This document shows positions 44,006 through 56,154 of a stretch of DNA of 64,000 bases, piece after piece. Below the pieces are notes generated by a model that was not told the origin of the DNA, did no database searches, and saw only the letters and a list, made by a program, of their open reading frames with translations. The stretch spans positions 120,369,509-120,433,508 of the forward strand of contig NC_061116.1 in NCBI RefSeq assembly GCF_002878395.1. Direction: 5' to 3'. The position numbers and the translations under genes were made by a program. Every line of letters starts with the position of its first letter. Position 1 is the stretch's first letter. The stretch is from Capsicum annuum (taxonomy: Eukaryota > Streptophyta > Magnoliopsida > Solanales > Solanaceae).

Positions 44006-45349
44006 TAATTAGCCATGACCATGACCACCAAACCTTACCATTTTAACCATTCCAAACTATTTAGGCCATTTAGAGTTCCATTACCAAACCATACCATGCA
44101 ATAGTTTTATTAAAAGTCCAATAATACAGTAAAAGCATTATCATAGGAATTTTATCAAATATGTTGGGGGCATAGTGTTTCCAAAACAAAATCCAATTAC
44201 CAATTAACCATTCTCATACAACCAATTGTCCAAACCACCATTAATGCATGTAAAAACATAAAAAATATATGGGTAAACCATAACCAAATATTTAATATCA
44301 AAACCACAACATATATTTGAAAACACCATACAATAATTATGCCATGAAAATATTGTATAAAAGATACCTTTAGTTAGAAATAACAACGATGAAGAGAAAT
44401 TACCCATACAAGCCCCAAATTGATCCTCTAGATAAAACTTTAGCCTTCCTTTATCCAAGAGCCTTAGAGAGCCTTAGAGAGTGTTTCTAAGTATTTTAGA
44501 TTAGAATAATAGGGTGAATGATATCCCAAGTGTGATATAAGATGTGGGGTCCCAAGGAGTTATAAGGAGAAATGTCCAGATTATCCCCAACTTAAATTGT
44601 ATAAAGTCCCGCAGGAGAGTACTGTTGACACCTAATTTTTGCCCTCCATCACTAAATTTAATCCTGAGTTTCTTCAGTTTTTAATAAACTAAAATAATTA
44701 TTTCATCCAAATAAAAAAAAACTTAAAATATTTTTCGTGCGTGATTTTGTCATTTTAATTAGCGATTATATACTATCGTTTTCAATTATACGAGATTATA
44801 TAATTTGTTACTTAGATATTTATTTTACAAAATATCGGATTTAATTAAGGCTTATCTTGAAATAAATTCAAATGATTAAAATCTTAATTTAAATATAATT
44901 TATTCTCAAAAATAATTTATTTGGATAAATATGCATTCATTTTATTAAATCAAGAAGCTCGGGATTAAAAAAAAAAGGTATTAATTCATATCAAATTTTA
45001 ATTTAATTTAGCCAATCTATTAGATTTGATCATAATTGAAAATTGGTCATAATTGCAATACAATTCGTCAATTAATTTTTAATTTGGTCAAAATAAATAA
45101 ATATGGCTAAATTTTAAATTTCAATTGGGGTTATATTTTAAATAACCCCAAAATTCTCAAGAACTCTCATCACTTTTACCCAATTCCCACCAAAAAATAA
45201 ATTCGAATTGTACTATTCCCCCCAACTTTGTCCTTTTCCAATTTTGAAATTTAAAGATTGTACTACATTGTACTATTTCTCCTCACATTATCTTCTACCT
45301 CACCTTATCTTTAATTTTTATATTTCAAAACCCCCCTAAATGCTTTTTC

Positions 45350-45456
45350 TCCCACATTGGTAGATGACAAGAAATAAATATCTATCCTTTCCTATGAATA
45401 CTTTTCTCCCACATTGGTGGAAAAGGAAAAAAATACCTCATTCTCTCCTATAAATA
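45350..45456 (+). promoter_or_regulatory. Duplicated TCCCACATTGG plus TATA module
   Basis: TCCCACATTGG at 45350-45360 is followed 32 bases later by TATGAATA (45393-45400). A second TCCCACATTGG at 45407-45417 is followed 31 bases later by TATAAATA (45449-45456). The 3' LTR has the same arrangement, and there both TATA boxes read TATAAATA. This is the likely transcription start region of the element. The upstream motif resembles the plant snRNA gene element RTCCCACATCG. Confidence 0.65.
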
Positions 45457-45887
45457 TTACCACTACTTTGGTAGAGAGAGGAGGGAAAATGAAGAAAAAA
45501 AAAAGAGGTTAGAAAGGTCAAAAATCCTTTTAAGCAAAATAGTTATTTTTATTTAGTAAAAAATTTTGTTTCATAGAGTTGGTCGGCTAATCAAAATTTT
45601 TGAGTTGCCGGCGACGTTTTTCGGTGGTAGTTGATTCCGACGAAGCTCGTAGTCTCGTTTTGCTGCCCCCCAAAAGGTAAACACACCTTTTTTTTATTTT
45701 AGTTTTTATTATTGTTTTCTTCTTCATCTTTTTTCTTCTTTGTATCGTAGTTCGTAGATATAATTTTGTTTGCTGGGATTGTATGCTGTAGATGGCCTTG
45801 AAGGCCCTAGGACGTTGTAGTATCGATATTCTAATTATTTTCATGTTCATGATATAAAAATAAGCTAACAATAGTTGTATGTGCCTT

Positions 45888-46530
45888 TTTTGACTTTATT
45901 CTTTGATTATTTTGGATAAAGTTTCAATCTTTGCTTAAAAGATGTATTTATACTTTGTTTAAACTCATTGTTGTTGGATATATTTGTTTTTAGTATGTAA
46001 AGTTATTTTCTTTATTTTTAAAAGAATAGTTAATGTTGAATGTTTTGCCTTTTCGCCTTATTCTTTGGTTATTTTGGGTAAAGTTTAGATCTTTGCTTGA
46101 AAAACATAATCATGTCTTGTTCAAACTCATTGTTGTTGAATATGTTTATTTTTAGCATGTAAAGTTATTGTCTTTTTGTTGGAAAGAATAGTTAATATTG
46201 ATTGTTTTGCGTTTTGACCTTATTCTTCGATTATTTTGGATAAAGTTTAGATCTTTACTTGAAAAGACATACCCATGTCTTGTTTAAATTCATTGTTGGT
46301 AGATATATTTGTTTTTAGCATGTAAAGTTGTTTCCTTTATGTTGAAAAGAATTGATAATATTGATTGTTTCTCATTTTTTTACTTTATTCTTTGATTATT
46401 TTGGATAAAGTTTAGATCTTTACTTGAAAAATAATACCCATGTCTTGTTTAAACTTATTGTTGGTAGATATGTTTTTTTTAGCATGTAAAGTTGTTTATT
46501 TTATGTTGGAAAAATAGTTATTATTATTTC
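45888..46530. repeat. Four tandem units of about 160 bp in the LTR
   Basis: Units with ttattctttgattattttggataaagttt, atctttgcttgaaaa, tgtcttgtttaaactcattgttg and tagcatgtaaagtt repeat at about 45890, 46055, 46219 and 46381. The same array is in the 3' LTR at about 62810-63440. Confidence 0.88.
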
Positions 46531-48171
46531 TTGCGCCTTAATAAAAATAGTAATTAGTTAAGTCAAGAATTTGTCATTTTCTTCCTAATTATTTTAATGG
46601 ATTTCAAAACCCTCATATAAGATATGAAGTGTTAGTTTTATTTTTCATCCAAGATGTTTATTCCTTTTTGTTCGCATGTTGTCTTTTCAAAATGATAAGA
46701 AAGTTCGAACTTTCGCGGCAAAAAAAAATTATTTGGATTTTTGTGACTTATGCATAGTATGATTGTGAAACGATATTTCACTTTTAGAAATGTTAAACTT
46801 TTATTCTTATTTTCTTACTCCGGATTGTTATATGTGCTCTTTATGTGTGTAAAGACTTGATTCATGTCTCTCTTTTATTCATAATATCAAAAGAGAATCA
46901 ACGATGTCTTAGAAATATAAACCATAGATCGTTACACGTTTTCCCATAAAATGTTGATTGTGATTTAGATGTATGAATTTTCATTAATGTCGCCTTAATT
47001 GAGATTTAGGATTCTCTTGCTTGAAAATTTAAACTTTATTTTCTTTTGTTATATGGATTAGTATCTATGTTTGTTCAATTTTATAAGTCATGAGTATTTT
47101 CCTTGTTGCCTCATCCCTTTACTTTCGCAAGCTTACGTTGTTTGTTTCTTGTATTAATTCATTGAATATGACCTTCTTCCTTTTACCTTTATTCATTCTT
47201 GTATGAACATAAATCATGAGGCATGTAAGTGGGTGTCTTTGCTTTGCATTTTATTTGTTGACTCTCATTCTTATGCAAGTGTGCTTATCATTGTCATTCA
47301 AAAATTGGTTCTTGATAGTTTTTTTTTGCTTTGAAATATGTCACTTTTATGTCTTGAACGTATATTAATTTCTTAATTTTTTTTTGCATGCAAAAAATGC
47401 CTCGAGTCCAAATGGACTCCTCTCCTCTTGCATTCCATAATAGGTAAATGAGGCTCACCCCTTCGAGTCAAGTTCGAAGTTTAAACCTAAGGTCCACTAC
47501 ATGGCGTGCGGGTGCTAGAAGATAGACAAAGAAGGAAAATGGGTCAAAATCCATTGATGAGGTCACTAAAAGACTTGAAAAGTCACAATTTTTATTATTG
47601 TCTTCTTTTTATTTATTCATTTAGTCATTTATTTATTCATTCATTTCGGCCTCGAAGCCAAAGTTGTATTTAATACAGGTGGAGCAAGACTCGAGCCAAA
47701 GGCTCGAAAAATAGTTTAGGACAGGTGAAATGGGTCGGAAGCCCAACTAGACTAGGACAAGTCTCGTTGATTTGGGCCCAATGTCCTAAATCTTTTACTT
47801 TCTCCCCCCTTCCTCTTTTATGTGTTTATTAGTTTTGTTTAGACTAAGTTAAAATCACTACTAAATCGCCTAAATCTATTTTACACCAGTCTTTTTTTTT
47901 TTTTGAAAAAATTAAATCACTATTTCAACAAATTAATCTTTTCGAAGTTAATCAAAAGACGATTTTCAAACAGTCCGGATAACCGCAAGTTAGCGAACGT
48001 TTTAGGTGCCTAACACCTTCCTAAGAAATTAATAGGAACCGCTTATCTAGAATCTTTAACTTAAAATGATTTTCCTATTTTTAATCGTTTAAAATATTTT
48101 ATAAAGGTTTCTTAATTCCTTTTCAAAATTAAGTGGTGACTCTCTTCAAAAGTCAAAATTTCGTTAAAACA

Positions 48172-48195
48172 GAAATGACGACTCGCATCTCATGG
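48172..48195 (+). other. Primer binding site region, degenerate (tRNA-Arg type?)
   Basis: After the LTR end, gaaATGACGACTCgcatct resembles a mutated ATGGCGACTCTGCTGGGGA, the site I associate with Ogre/Tat elements (tRNA-Arg). The first ten bases agree but for one; the rest has decayed. Confidence 0.45.
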
Positions 48196-48601
48196 CATTT
48201 CCTGCATCTTATAAACTGTTTTGGGGTTTTGTGGATGTCCCGACCCTTGTTGTTCAATTCCAAAATGTGTTGGAAATATGAACAGATTATCAGCACGTGA
48301 GTCATCTGACACTGTTCGTATTTTCAAACTCAAGTTGTCCGCTTGAGAACCAGTGTCCAAGCCCACTCTAGACACCAAGGATAGAACGAAACCAAAACCC
48401 TATTTTAGCCATGTGCCTAGGACGACCCAATATCCGAGCGGGGTATGGGGCCCATTAGAAAACCTGCCCTATGTCTATTTGACCCTGAGTCAATCACAGA
48501 CGAACCATGCTTATGTGTTGAAGAAATATATGCTTGTCTAAATTCAATCTATTTTCCTTTGGGATCGGGGAAAGGCTTATTTTGTCTTCTTTTATGTAGA
48601 T

Positions 48602-50163
48602 ATGACTCAATTGCATTCTCTTGAAAAGTTCAAGATGGTCACCAAACTCGACGATTACCTGAAACTGTGGTGGGATTACATGGGTACAGAAGAGAGAAAG
48701 ATTGTTAGAACACACATTGGGCATCTTTCTTCTTTGATCGAGATGGACGCTTGGCCCGAAATGATCCATGTACTAACAACTTTTTGGGATGATCAGAACA
48801 TGGTGTTTCGCCCCCACCATTAAAGAGGTATTGATTTGCTACGAGAGTATAGAAATGTGTTTTAAGAGAAAAGAGACACTAGATAAGAAAATTTTAGTCC
48901 CGGATGTGTGGGATCGTCAAAAGATCAAGGAAGCATTTTTAACTGATGACGACACCTGGCTAAGAGAACGGGATGGAGCAAATATAACTTTTTGTGAGTT
49001 GTACCATCGGTTCGAAAGATTCAACTCTTTTCACAAATATGGGCATAAATTGGAGTCGGAAGCAAAATGAAAGGAAACAAGAGCTTTTGCATTCGCGGTA
49101 GGCCTACTTGGAACTATGGTGTTCCCGCAGGGGGAAAATGACACAATTCATTCGAGGGTTGTCACAGTGACCCATACACTCTTCTTTGGAATGGAATACA
49201 ATTCTAAAAATGTATTCCACAACTATCGCGCTTTGGGAAGATGTCAAGTCGAGAATCATTTTTTTCAAGGCTGCAACCTTATATTACAATGGTGGATGAT
49301 GATGCATTTGGTGAAAAATCCTAGAATGGCACAACTTGATAAAAAATAAGGAGAAATCTGCTAGAATCGCACGACATGTGGTTATTTTTACACAAGTTCA
49401 AAAGAGAAGCATCCCACGAATTTTGGTTTAAGACTCTTGGAGAATTAAGAGATGACGATGTCCAATAGTCCCTTAACTATCTTCGTTCAGGGAAATATAT
49501 CATTCGAGGGGGCGAATGGCCCTTTTCAGTGCTCTCGGGTCTTAGGGGAACCCGCCCCTACAATCCTGGCAGAGTTCTTAGGCAATTCAAGATCAAGCAG
49601 GAGACACCTCAAATCGATTCTATGCTTAGATTCTTCACCGAATATGATGAAAGTAAGCCCTCGCTCAAAGACTACATGATAAATGGATGGAGAAGGAAAA
49701 AGTGGGTAGAAGTCTTTTTCCGTATAGGGTATGAACCTGAAGTCAGCGACACTTACAAGGAGTGGTTGAAAAAGAGCCTCGCCGGAGCATTGAATCCGGG
49801 ACCAAATGTGCCCACTCGGGTTGTGGATGTAGAATCCGAGCATCAAATTCGGCTTCAAAGGCTACAAGATGAGTTCCAGAAAAGTGAAATTGTGCACCGG
49901 TAGATGTACATGAAAGACGCTTTGACCATACATACATTGAGGGAAGAGTTGAAAAGAGCTAGGCAAGACGTTGATGATGCCAGGCAATGCCTAATCGATT
50001 TGGATGATAGCATGGCCTCCCAACTCGACAGCATAGGAGAAATAACTTACGACTGCAAGGCACAATTATGTGGGAGTCACCTTATCATCAATAGGTATCA
50101 AATAGCACATGAGGTAAACAAGGAAAAGAAAGCGAAAGCAGATGAAGAAGCCTCCAGTAGCTA
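48602..50163 (+). pseudogene. DUF7745-like ORF upstream of gag, broken
   Basis: Starts MTQLHSLEKFKMVTKLDDYL and contains LKLWWDYMGTEERKIVRTHIGHLSSLIEMD, DVW..FLTDDDTWLRERDG, FCELYHRFERF, then FFQGCNLILQWWMM, PYNPGRVLRQF, and NGWRRKKWVEVFFRIGYEPEVSDTYKEWL. This order is that of the plant DUF7745 family, related to the plant mobile domain, which is found in host genes and transposons. The C-terminus (49790-50160) is a coiled coil (LQRLQDEFQK, LREELKRARQDVDDARQCLIDL). Frames change near 48800 and 49400, and a stop lies at 49901-49903. It occupies the place of the ORF1 of Ogre elements. Function unknown. Confidence 0.75.
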
Positions 50164-50695
50164 GCTTTTCTATTCTCCCCTGCGTGGGAACTTATCTTCT
50201 TTTATGTTATTTTCCCTTTTCCCTAAAAATTGTATCCCTATTTCATTATCTTTTGTAGGCATTTATGCCCCTTTTTGCATCTATATGAGTTGGGGGTTAA
50301 TGGATTGACTTTGAGGAAGCATATATTTTCTTCAGAAAATCGTTAGGCCTGAAACCTTGGCTCAAAAAAGGTCACCCCAATTAGGATACACGTTATTTTA
50401 ATGTCTTGTGTGATATAACTGTTTTATGTGCTTATATGCGTTGGTTGAGATCAAAGGCAAGTTTATCCATTATGACCTACGGATGAATTTGGCTATGGCT
50501 CGAACAACTCTGTGTGATTATTTCCTGTCAAATATTTTGCATTGCTTATCACATACGGAAACTAACACATTTGCCTTTGAGTTGTTTTACTTTGCAAATA
50601 ATAGAAATTACTCCATGTTGATAAACTGGCAGAACATCCCTACTTCACCCGATCGAAAACACAGAAAATCCCATCCTCGGACCATCATTCAAAAA

Positions 50696-52644
50696 ATGAC
50701 AGGAAATGACGAAGAAAGCTCACCGGCTATTCGGGATAATGTGATAGCGGAACAGAATGAGATGATTACGGAACTTGCAAGAAAATTAGAATTGCTTCAG
50801 GAGGAAATAAATCGCACTTGAGAATTGGCTAACTTGGCCATCACCATCAATGCCCTTGCTCCGGGGGGGGACACGAGACTCCACTCCAAATCCCTCCCCT
50901 CAGTACCCCTATTCTCGGGGACCAACCAACTAAAGTATCATTCGGCTACGCTCCTCCATTTGTCCAAAAAACTAATCGTGAAAATAATCTAAACGCCTAC
51001 CATCCACAAAGTCCATCCGCAACCCCACAGAACCTGTCTTCGAATCCATTCCCAAATCCTCAAAACACATTCTCAAATCAACAAAATGCATTCCCAAATC
51101 CACAAGATTTACTTCCAAATCCACAAAATACGATAAACCTACCTTCGAATCCACCAAATTCATTTCCAAATCCGTAAAATCTCTCTCATATTCCGCCAAC
51201 TACATACAAGGCCCACATAACCTTCCTAATTTCCAAAACGTTCTCCCCACTTACCAACCAAATTCCCTCCATCTGCAAAATCAAGCCTTCCTTCCAAATC
51301 CCCCTCAAGCCATCATATCCCCTGATATTTATGAACCCCCTCCTAACCCAGAGATGGACCATTACGAGGAGAAAGGGAAGGAATGGAGGGCCCAGCATGA
51401 AAGTAATTCACTAGCCATGCAAGAAGAGATCATAAGGATCAAAGAGTCTTATGGGGCCAAGGACCACAACGGTTTGGGGTATGACGATTTGTGTGTTCAC
51501 CCAGAAGTAGACCTACCAGAAGGATACAAGGTCCCTAAGTTTGAGATGTTTGATGGTACCGAAAATCCAACGGCCCATCTAAGAAGGTACTGCGAGTAAC
51601 TAGTAGAGATAGGGAAAAATGATGCATTATTAATGCGCCTATTCAGTCGAAGTTTGAATGGTGAAGCCTTAGAGTGGTTCATGTCTCAGGAGCCAAAAAG
51701 GTGGACTGATTGGAGGACATTGGCCAAGAGTTTCCTTGACCAGTTTGCATTCAACATTGAAATAGTGCCTGATCTCATTCACTAGATCGGATTAAACAAA
51801 AGAGCGTTGAGAGTTTTCGAGATTATGCTTTTCGTTGGAGGAAAGAAGCTGCCAAAGTACAGCCCCCATGTCCGAGGAGGAAATGGTATCCGTGTTCTCT
51901 CGTGCTCAAGAAGGAGAATATTATACCAGGATGGTGTCCGCTGTCAGAGCGACCTTTGCATATTTGGTAAAAATAGGAGAATCTTTAGAGGAAGGTATTC
52001 AGACAGGAAAAATTGCCAAAACCCCGACATCATCTGGAACTGCCATGTTTTCTAAGAAGAAGAAGGAAGAGGTAGGTTGGGTTTCTACCAATTCTATTAC
52101 AAAATTGAAACAACGGTTCAATCATAGAAATATTTTATCTTCCCCGACATCACCTAAACTTCCGCACGCATTCTATGTCCACCCCCAATACCAAGCTCCA
52201 CTCCCAAATATTCCACCATCATACCAAGCTCCACAGCCAAATATCTTTCCCTAATACCCAGTTCCACCTCCAAATTATCAGTCTCATTTCCAAACTACTC
52301 CCCCAAATAGCCAAACAAATTTCCAAACACCTCCAAATTACCACCAAGTATCCCCTCCTACAAACCTAAGCCCGTATAACCCCCAACGTCCAAACCACGA
52401 AAAGAAACCTCCCTGAAACTTCACCCCACTAGCTGAAAGTCGCACCCAATTGTTTGAAAGATTGAAGAATGCTGGTCATTTGCAACCAGTACAACTAAAG
52501 CCTGTCAATCCTAGCTCCCGATTTTATCACCCTGATCAAAATTGTGCCTATCATTCTGGGGCAGTAGGGCATAGTATCGAGGACTATCTTATCTTGAAAC
52601 ACAGAATCCAAGATCTGATTGATCAAAAGGTCATCACGCTCTAG
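50696..52644 (+). pseudogene. Tat/Ogre gag, broken
   Basis: Starts MTGNDEESSPAIRDN with a coiled-coil N-terminus (EQNEMITELARKLELLQEE). A Pro/Asn/Gln-rich segment with FPNPQN reiterations follows (51040-51180). The core is PEGYKVPKFEMFDGTENPTAHL (51510-51580), then LLMRLFSRSLNGEALEWF, DWRTLAKSFLDQF, and, after a frame change near 51835, MVSAVRATFAYLVKIGESLEEGI. After a second Pro-rich tract comes a knuckle-like CAYHSGAVGHSIEDYLILKH (52540-52600), in which the last Cys of relatives is Tyr. Stops at 50819, 51597 and 51783 interrupt it. Gag forms the particle and binds RNA. Confidence 0.82.
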
Positions 52645-52865
52645 GCACCTACTCCAAATGTTAGCAGTAATCCACTGCCCAACCATAGGGATCTACAATT
52701 AACATGATTGAAATAGAAGGCGAATGGGCATCTAGCAAGACCATTACTCAGGTGAACTCCGAAAAGCACAAAAGGGCGAAAGAGGTAGGAAAGATAGAGA
52801 AAGTTGTAGCTGTCTTAAGTATCAGCGAGAAAGCCCCATTTATAGTGATGATTGCACTGACTTAA

Positions 52866-53831
52866 GTGTATGCTCCCCCTCTAAAGAAGGAATTTATTGT
52901 GCAAACCACCGCTGCCCAGGGGATGACGCGATTAGAACGATGTTACATACCTGAGGAATTAACCAACAAAAAAGATTTACAGAAAAGGACAATCACTGAA
53001 GGAGAGGCTGAGGAATTTTGGAGGCGTATGCAACCAAAGGATTACTCAATTATCAAACACTTGGAGAAAAATCCGGCCCAAATCTCTATCTTGGCACTAT
53101 TATTGAGCTCACAACACCACCTACAGGCTCTGTCGAAGGTCTTAGAGGAAGTGTATATTCCTGCAGAAACGAGTATTGATAATTTAGCTGCGATGATAGG
53201 GAACGTTATGGAGAACCATCGCATATCATTCAGTGACGAAGAGTTTCCATTTGAAAAAGCAATGCACAACAAAGCCATGCATGTCATCGCCATTTATCGA
53301 GATTATGCAATTAATCAGGTATTAATAGACGATGGATCTAGTGTGAATATTTATCCCCTCTCCACGCTGGTCCAAATGGGCTATGATCTGGGGAAAATTT
53401 GTCAAAGCCATATAAATATGAGAGCATTCGATGAAGGGCAGAGATATACCATAGGAGAGATTGATTTGCACATCCAAATGGGGCCTGCCGAGTTTAAGAC
53501 TAAGTTTCATGTTATGGATATCCATCCTAGCTACAACCTACTTTTGGGAAGACCATGGATACACGGGGCAAAGGCAATTTCATCAACCTTTCATCAATTA
53601 TTGAAGTTCATTTGGAAAGATCATGAAGTAGTCATCCAAGGAGAAGGAAGTCGAGCGGACCATCCCAATGGTTATATGCCGGTGATTGAAGATGTTCTAA
53701 AAGGTAGCAGTTTTTATACAGTGGAAATTGTAAACGCTGCGGAAAGAGATTCGACACCCAAAATATCAATGCCTTCTGTCTACAAAATGATTGCAACTGT
53801 GATGTTAAGAAATAGGTTCGAACCTGGTTGA
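52866..53831 (+). pseudogene. Retropepsin-like aspartic protease, 321 open codons
   Basis: The longest open piece of the window. The N-terminal part (YIPEELTNKKDLQKR, EGEAEEFWRRMQPKDYSI, then AQISILALLLSSQHH) is the Tat gag-protease linker. The active-site loop reads VLIDDGSSVNIYPLSTL (about 53323-53370), keeping the catalytic Asp. FHVMDIHPSYNLLLGRPWIH (53510-53565) is the conserved C-terminal block. It ends ..RNRFEPG before a TGA, exactly where the G-patch-like GLGKNLQG starts, so the stop is probably a mutation within a longer polyprotein. It would cleave Gag-Pol. Confidence 0.85.
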
Positions 53832-54101
53832 GGCTTGGGTAAGAATTTACAAGGAATTATTGAGCCTATTATGATCTCAGAGAGAAGCTCTAAGCATGGG
53901 GTAGGGTATCAGCCTACCAGAAGAGATAGGATTGAGGATGAGCCAGAAAAGAGTCTGTTTAGGCCCTTGCCACTCCTGTTCCAGTCATTTTCCGTACGAG
54001 AGATGTCAGATGATGATGGTCTTGGGGATGGGATAGGAGATTTGTTTGAAGCATGCAATGCTGTACCAGAAGATCTCCCAGAGTCCAACGGGGTGAAGTA
54101 G
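53829..54101 (+). pseudogene. G-patch-like segment of the polyprotein
   Basis: In frame with the protease after one stop codon, the reading GLGKNLQGIIEPI ... GVGYQPTRRD has the GxGLGK..G..xPI pattern of G-patch motifs, as often found after the protease in Tat elements. An acidic tail follows (DDDGLGDGIGDLF). It probably binds RNA or aids a helicase; this is family knowledge, not shown here. Confidence 0.65.
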
Positions 54102-54659
54102 ATTGCGCCAGGGGAGGCTTTACAAAATAGGACCTCCACTCCACTCATGACCCATCGCCCGTCGTGGTAGATGAAAGGCAATTACTAATAGTTTTGAAAT
54201 CGGTGATGATCCGAAGGAGGCCCCGCGATCCACCTTTTATATCTCAAAACTTTATTTTCGTATCTTATTGCTTTCAAAAAAGACGGGGGCTTGTATTTGT
54301 GCAAGTCACAAGCCATGGTGTTGTAGTTATTTCTCAAATTTCAATGAAAAGGCCTTCATTTATTTGGAAAACTATATTAGTTCTAAAATGCTCCTAGTCA
54401 TATGTTTTGTTATTTTCTTATCATCTAACTTAGTTTGTTTGTCCATTACAGTAACAGTAGCTTAAAACCTGCCAATGTTGTGTCATGTCAAAGCTTGAAC
54501 GAACAAAATAAAGGGGACGATGATGGTTAGAAGGACGATGACGAGGAACGGTTAGTTGAAGATATAGAGGAATTTGAGAATTATGAAAAACCCAATCTGG
54601 AAGAAACTGAAACAGTCAACTTGGGAGATCACGATAAAATCAAAGAGACCAGTATCAGT

Positions 54660-55470
54660 GTCCACCTAGCGGCACCACAAAGGGAAGAGTTCATCCACCT
54701 GTTGCGGGAGTATATCGACGTGTTTGCTTGGTCCTATGATGATATGCCAGGGTTGAACACCAGCATGTGTCACATAAATTGCCGATAAATTCTAAGTTTG
54801 ATCCAGTCAAGCAAAAAATGAGAAAACTCAAGCCAGATTTAAGTCTAAAGATCAAGGAAAAAGTGATAAAACAAATCCGCTCTAAGGTTCTCGAGGTCAC
54901 AAAATATCCGACATGGTTGGCCAACATCGTCCCTGTGCCAAAGAAGGACGATAAGATTCAAATTTGTGTTGACTGTAGAGAATTGAATAGAGCCATTCCT
55001 AAAGATAATTTTCCGTTGCCCAACATCCACATTCTCATCGATAACTGTGAGAAACATAAAATGTAGTCATTCGTTGATTGTTTCACCAGCTATCATCAGA
55101 TACTGATGGATGAAGAAGATGCAGAAAAATAGCTTTTATTATGCCCTGGGGTGTTTATCATTACAATGTAATGCTGTTTGGTCTCAAGAAGGCAGGTGCG
55201 ACACATATGAGGGCTATGACGATGATTTTCTATGATATGATTCATAAGGAGATTGAGGTGTACGTAGATGATGCAATTATCAAATCCTGCGAGAGTTCGG
55301 ATCATCTAACTCATCTGGATAAATTCTTCAACAGATTAAGAAGGTACAGTTTGAAGTTAAATCCTGCTAAGTGTGCTTTTGGTGTGCCATCAGGGAAGTT
55401 GCTGGGGTTCATAGTCAGCAGAAGGGGGATCGAGCTAGACCCATCCAAAATTAAGACAATTTAAGACTTG
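54660..55470 (+). pseudogene. Reverse transcriptase domain, broken
   Basis: EFIHLLREYIDVFAWSYDDMPG (54687-54755) is the usual lead-in. A frame change follows, then 54767-55066 with WLANIVPVPKKDDKIQICVD and CRELNRAIPKDNFPLPNI. Stops lie at 55064-55066 and 55130-55132, with FVDCFTSYHQILMDEEDAEK between them. Then 55141-55464 has MPWGVYHYNVMLFGLKKAGA and the catalytic YVDD (55261-55272), intact. The domain would copy the element RNA into DNA. It continues in the same frame past the stop at 55462 into the RNase H part. Confidence 0.9.
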
Positions 55471-56154
55471 CCACTGCCGAGGACCAAGAAAGAAGTTATG
55501 AGTTTCCTGGGTCGTCTGAATTACATTAGCAGATTTATCGCTCAATCAACAGTCATATGTGAGCCAATTCTCAAGATGTTGAAGAAAAATGCACTGAATG
55601 AGTGGACAGAAGAATGTCAAAGAGCTTTTGATCACATCAAGGAATACTTGTCTGCACCACCGATTTTGGTCCCACCGAGAGAAGAAATTCCATTATTGCT
55701 TTACCTGTCAGTCTCAGAAAATGCTTTTGGATGCATTCTCGGGCAACATGATGAGATCGGCAGGAAAGAGAAAGCCATTTACTACTTGAGTAAAAAGTTC
55801 ACACCATATGAAGCTCGTTACACTCTTATAGAAAGGACATGTTGTTCTTTGACTTGGACGGCACAAAATTTGCGGCATTATCTGTCGTCCTACACAACTT
55901 ACCTCATCTCGAGAATGGATCCATTGAAGTATATATTCCAGAAGGCCATGCCTACAAGAAAGCTAGCCAAGTGGCAAATGTTGCTGAGTGAGTTTGAGAT
56001 TGTGTATGTAACCCAAAAAGCAATCAAGGGGCAAGCCTTAGCAGATCATTTGGCTAAAAACCCAGTTAATGAGGAATATGAGCCACTTCAGACATACTTT
56101 CCAGACGAGGAAGTTTTGTTCGTAGGAGAAGATATCACTGAAATTTACCCCTGA
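55468..56154 (+). pseudogene. RT thumb/connection and first RNase H
   Basis: TKKEVMSFLGRLNYISRFIA is the RT thumb. LLLYLSVSENAFGCILGQHDE, AIYYLSKKFTPYEARYTLIE and LRHYLSSYTTYLIS are the Ty3-type RNase H. It has 228 open codons, in frame with the RT piece upstream apart from one stop, and runs to a TGA at 56152-56154, directly before the second RNase H. Confidence 0.88.

Larger units (their letters stand above)
41233..44622 (+). mobile_element. Probable LTR remnant, interrupted by nested MITEs
   Basis: Starts TGACACGACCCATCAGGGCC, similar to the TGTCACGACCC starts of some Solanaceae Gypsy LTRs. No coding sequence. It is interrupted by the MITE 42062-43459 and cut at 44622 by the giant element, whose target site is AGTAC. 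The LTR assignment is inference from the start and the lack of genes. Confidence 0.35.
44623..48171 (+). repeat. 5' LTR of the giant element (about 3.55 kb)
   Basis: Runs from TGTTGACACC to ..TTAAAACA, just before a degenerate primer site. Contains the duplicated promoter-like module (45350-45456), a leader with a G/C block (45595-45680), four tandem units of about 160 bp (45888-46530), and a long AT-rich remainder. The 3' copy is visible to 64000 (equivalent to about 47085 here), with roughly 5-7% differences by eye. Confidence 0.85.

Noticed and set aside
51186..51398. Minus-strand open frames opposite the gag Pro-rich region
   Set aside because: They are antisense shadows of the repetitive Pro/Asn/Gln codons of gag.
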